DNA of 64,000 nucleotides from positions 1-64,000 of the forward strand of contig NZ_JABSPA010000008.1 in the NCBI RefSeq assembly GCF_013214175.1. The letters are read 5' to 3'. Position 1 is the stretch's first letter. Each line of letters begins with the position of its first letter. Below are positions 62,867 through 64,000 of the stretch, piece after piece. The notes beneath the pieces were generated by a model. It was not told the DNA's origin, did no database searches, and saw nothing but the letters and a program-made list of their open reading frames with translations. Source of the DNA: Colwellia sp. (lineage in GTDB: Bacteria; Pseudomonadota; Gammaproteobacteria; Enterobacterales; Alteromonadaceae). Made by a program: the position numbers and the translations under genes.

Positions 62867-64000
62867 CTAGCTAACATCCAAGTGTAACTCTATCCCTTTC
62901 ATCACTCGATTGAGCTCAGGGGAAAGCAGGGAAAATAAACCAACAAAATCATCTTGCTGATCATCATTTATGGCGATATCAAGTGCTTTAGTGGCTTCAA
63001 ATAAATCCATTGCACCAACAGAGCAAGCAACGCCCTTTAATGTATGTGCAATATGCTTAGCGGTCTCAATATCTTGCTTTTGTATTGCACTTTGTAACTT
63101 CTGTCCATCAAGATGATGATCTTGATAAAACATCACTAAAATCTCTTTAAATAGGTCCTTATCCCCTAATACATTGTTAACACCAATATCAAAATCAATA
63201 CCATCATAATTCACCACAATAGCATTACTATCAGCTATAGATAATATATTATCTGTAGCGATTAAGCTGGCTCTAATAAGGTCACTTTCTACTTCGGCTT
63301 CAACAAGGTGAATAAGAGTACCCACATCGACCACTTGGTTACGGCCATTTTCTTTGGCAAAATATAACGCACTGTCCGCTTGTTTTAATAATTCATCAAT
63401 TGTTAAATTATCATCGTCCGCTAGAACTAAACCAACACTCACCGTAATATTTATTTTTATATTTTTACTATCTGTGTTTGTTATGTTGATACTCTGCTGC
63501 TCAACTTGTTGCCGTAATCTCTCGCAAGCAATATAAGCATCGCCACTACCGGTGTTAGGTAAACAGACAGCAAATTCTTCACCGCCAATTCGGCCAACAA
63601 TATCATAATCTCGAAACACCTCGGTCATATTTTGACCAAACACACGTAATACTTGATCGCCTGCATCATGACCGAAATTATCATTAACTTGTTTGAATAA
63701 ATCAATATCAAACATTGCTACAACTAATGGCTGCTCTGCTCTATTAGCTAAGCTTATGGCATTGCTGCTTAGTTCAAAAAAACTACCGCGATTATTCATG
63801 CTGGTAAGAAAATCAGTTTTAGCTAAGTATTCCAGTTGAGCGGTCTTTTCTTTTAATCTTATGGCTGTCCTAATGCGAGCAAGTAGCACTTTAGCAACAT
63901 AAGGTTTAATAACATAATCCCCTGCGCCTAGCTCCAAAGATGCAACGACTTCGTCTTCATCTGTTGAGGCTGATAACATAATTACCGGAATTTGAGCACT
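62867..64000 (-). CDS. Response regulator with REC, GGDEF and HPt domains, 5' truncated by window edge
   Basis: The visible frame is open to the window end, and the codons at the edge read SAQIPVIMLSAS, the end of the fourth strand of a receiver domain, so the start lies outside. Next comes the receiver C-terminus (YVIKPYVAKVLLARIRTAIR with the conserved Lys-Pro), then a GGDEF domain with an intact active site RIGGEEFAVCLP and the FDIDLFKQVNDNFGHDAGDQ metal site, and a C-terminal HPt domain with the phosphoryl His in AKHIAHTLKGVACSVGAMDL. Predicted to make cyclic di-GMP under phosphorelay control. No inhibitory RxxD is obvious just before GGEEF. Confidence 0.9.
   Translation of the reverse strand, partial: SAQIPVIMLSASTDEDEVVASLELGAGDYVIKPYVAKVLLARIRTAIRLKEKTAQLEYLAKTDFLTSMNNRGSFFELSSNAISLANRAEQPLVVAMFDIDLFKQVNDNFGHDAGDQVLRVFGQNMTEVFRDYDIVGRIGGEEFAVCLPNTGSGDAYIACERLRQQVEQQSINITNTDSKNIKINITVSVGLVLADDDNLTIDELLKQADSALYFAKENGRNQVVDVGTLIHLVEAEVESDLIRASLIATDNILSIADSNAIVVNYDGIDFDIGVNNVLGDKDLFKEILVMFYQDHHLDGQKLQSAIQKQDIETAKHIAHTLKGVACSVGAMDLFEATKALDIAINDDQQDDFVGLFSLLSPELNRVMKGIELHLDVS

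Overview
The window reads as an AT-rich chromosome segment of a marine gammaproteobacterium of the order Alteromonadales, most likely Colwellia or a close relative in Colwelliaceae. This is inferred from the gene set and order (serC-aroA-cmk-rpsA-ihfB-lapAB-pyrF, gyrA-ubiG-nrdAB-yfaE, tusDCB-tusE, an N-terminally extended GAPDH beside gapA and gnd, tamAB) and from the polysaccharide genes; no 16S gene is present.

Region 1 (about 1-21.2 kb) looks like a polysaccharide utilisation locus for a fucose-rich sulfated glycan. It has a GH29-type fucosidase lipoprotein, a large TonB-dependent receptor, an aldo/keto reductase of the L-fucose/threo-aldose dehydrogenase type, a class II fructose-bisphosphate aldolase, two right-handed beta-helix proteins (one GH141-like) and two S1 sulfatases. 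The last four form one minus-strand operon. Next to them are a solute-binding-like protein and a class I fructose-1,6-bisphosphatase gene broken by one in-frame stop. The far left carries two related palindromes that look like operators.

Region 2 (21.2-30.9 kb) has htpX, a hypothetical exported protein and the tamA-tamB outer-membrane assembly pair. It is bracketed by two identical tRNA-Ser(UGA) genes. Each tRNA gene is followed by a short array of degenerate copies of its own 3' half, each copy paired with a terminator-like hairpin.

Region 3 (30.9-37.6 kb) is the most interesting part. A mobile element of about 6.08 kb has inserted in the 3' part of the native tag gene (3-methyladenine DNA glycosylase I). 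The 5' and 3' pieces of the native gene remain on either side and rejoin in frame at a shared AAG core. Inside lie a large serine recombinase, a second small serine recombinase, two zinc-ribbon proteins of unknown function, two possible small ORFs, and a complete diverged tag gene at the right end. The element therefore appears to replace the gene it destroys. The native 5' fragment has also acquired a stop codon upstream of the insertion point.

Region 4 (37.8-64 kb) is ordinary housekeeping: a Bax-inhibitor-1 family membrane protein, the tusDCB-tusE sulfur relay, two GAPDH genes, 6-phosphogluconate dehydrogenase, msrB, pyrF, lapAB, ihfB, rpsA, cmk, aroA, serC, gyrA, ubiG, nrdA, nrdB and the RNR ferredoxin gene yfaE. 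A tail remnant of a second yfaE copy follows. At the edge is a REC-GGDEF-HPt regulator whose 5' end is outside the window. Paired NrdR-like boxes precede nrdA, and a HexR-like palindrome precedes gapA.
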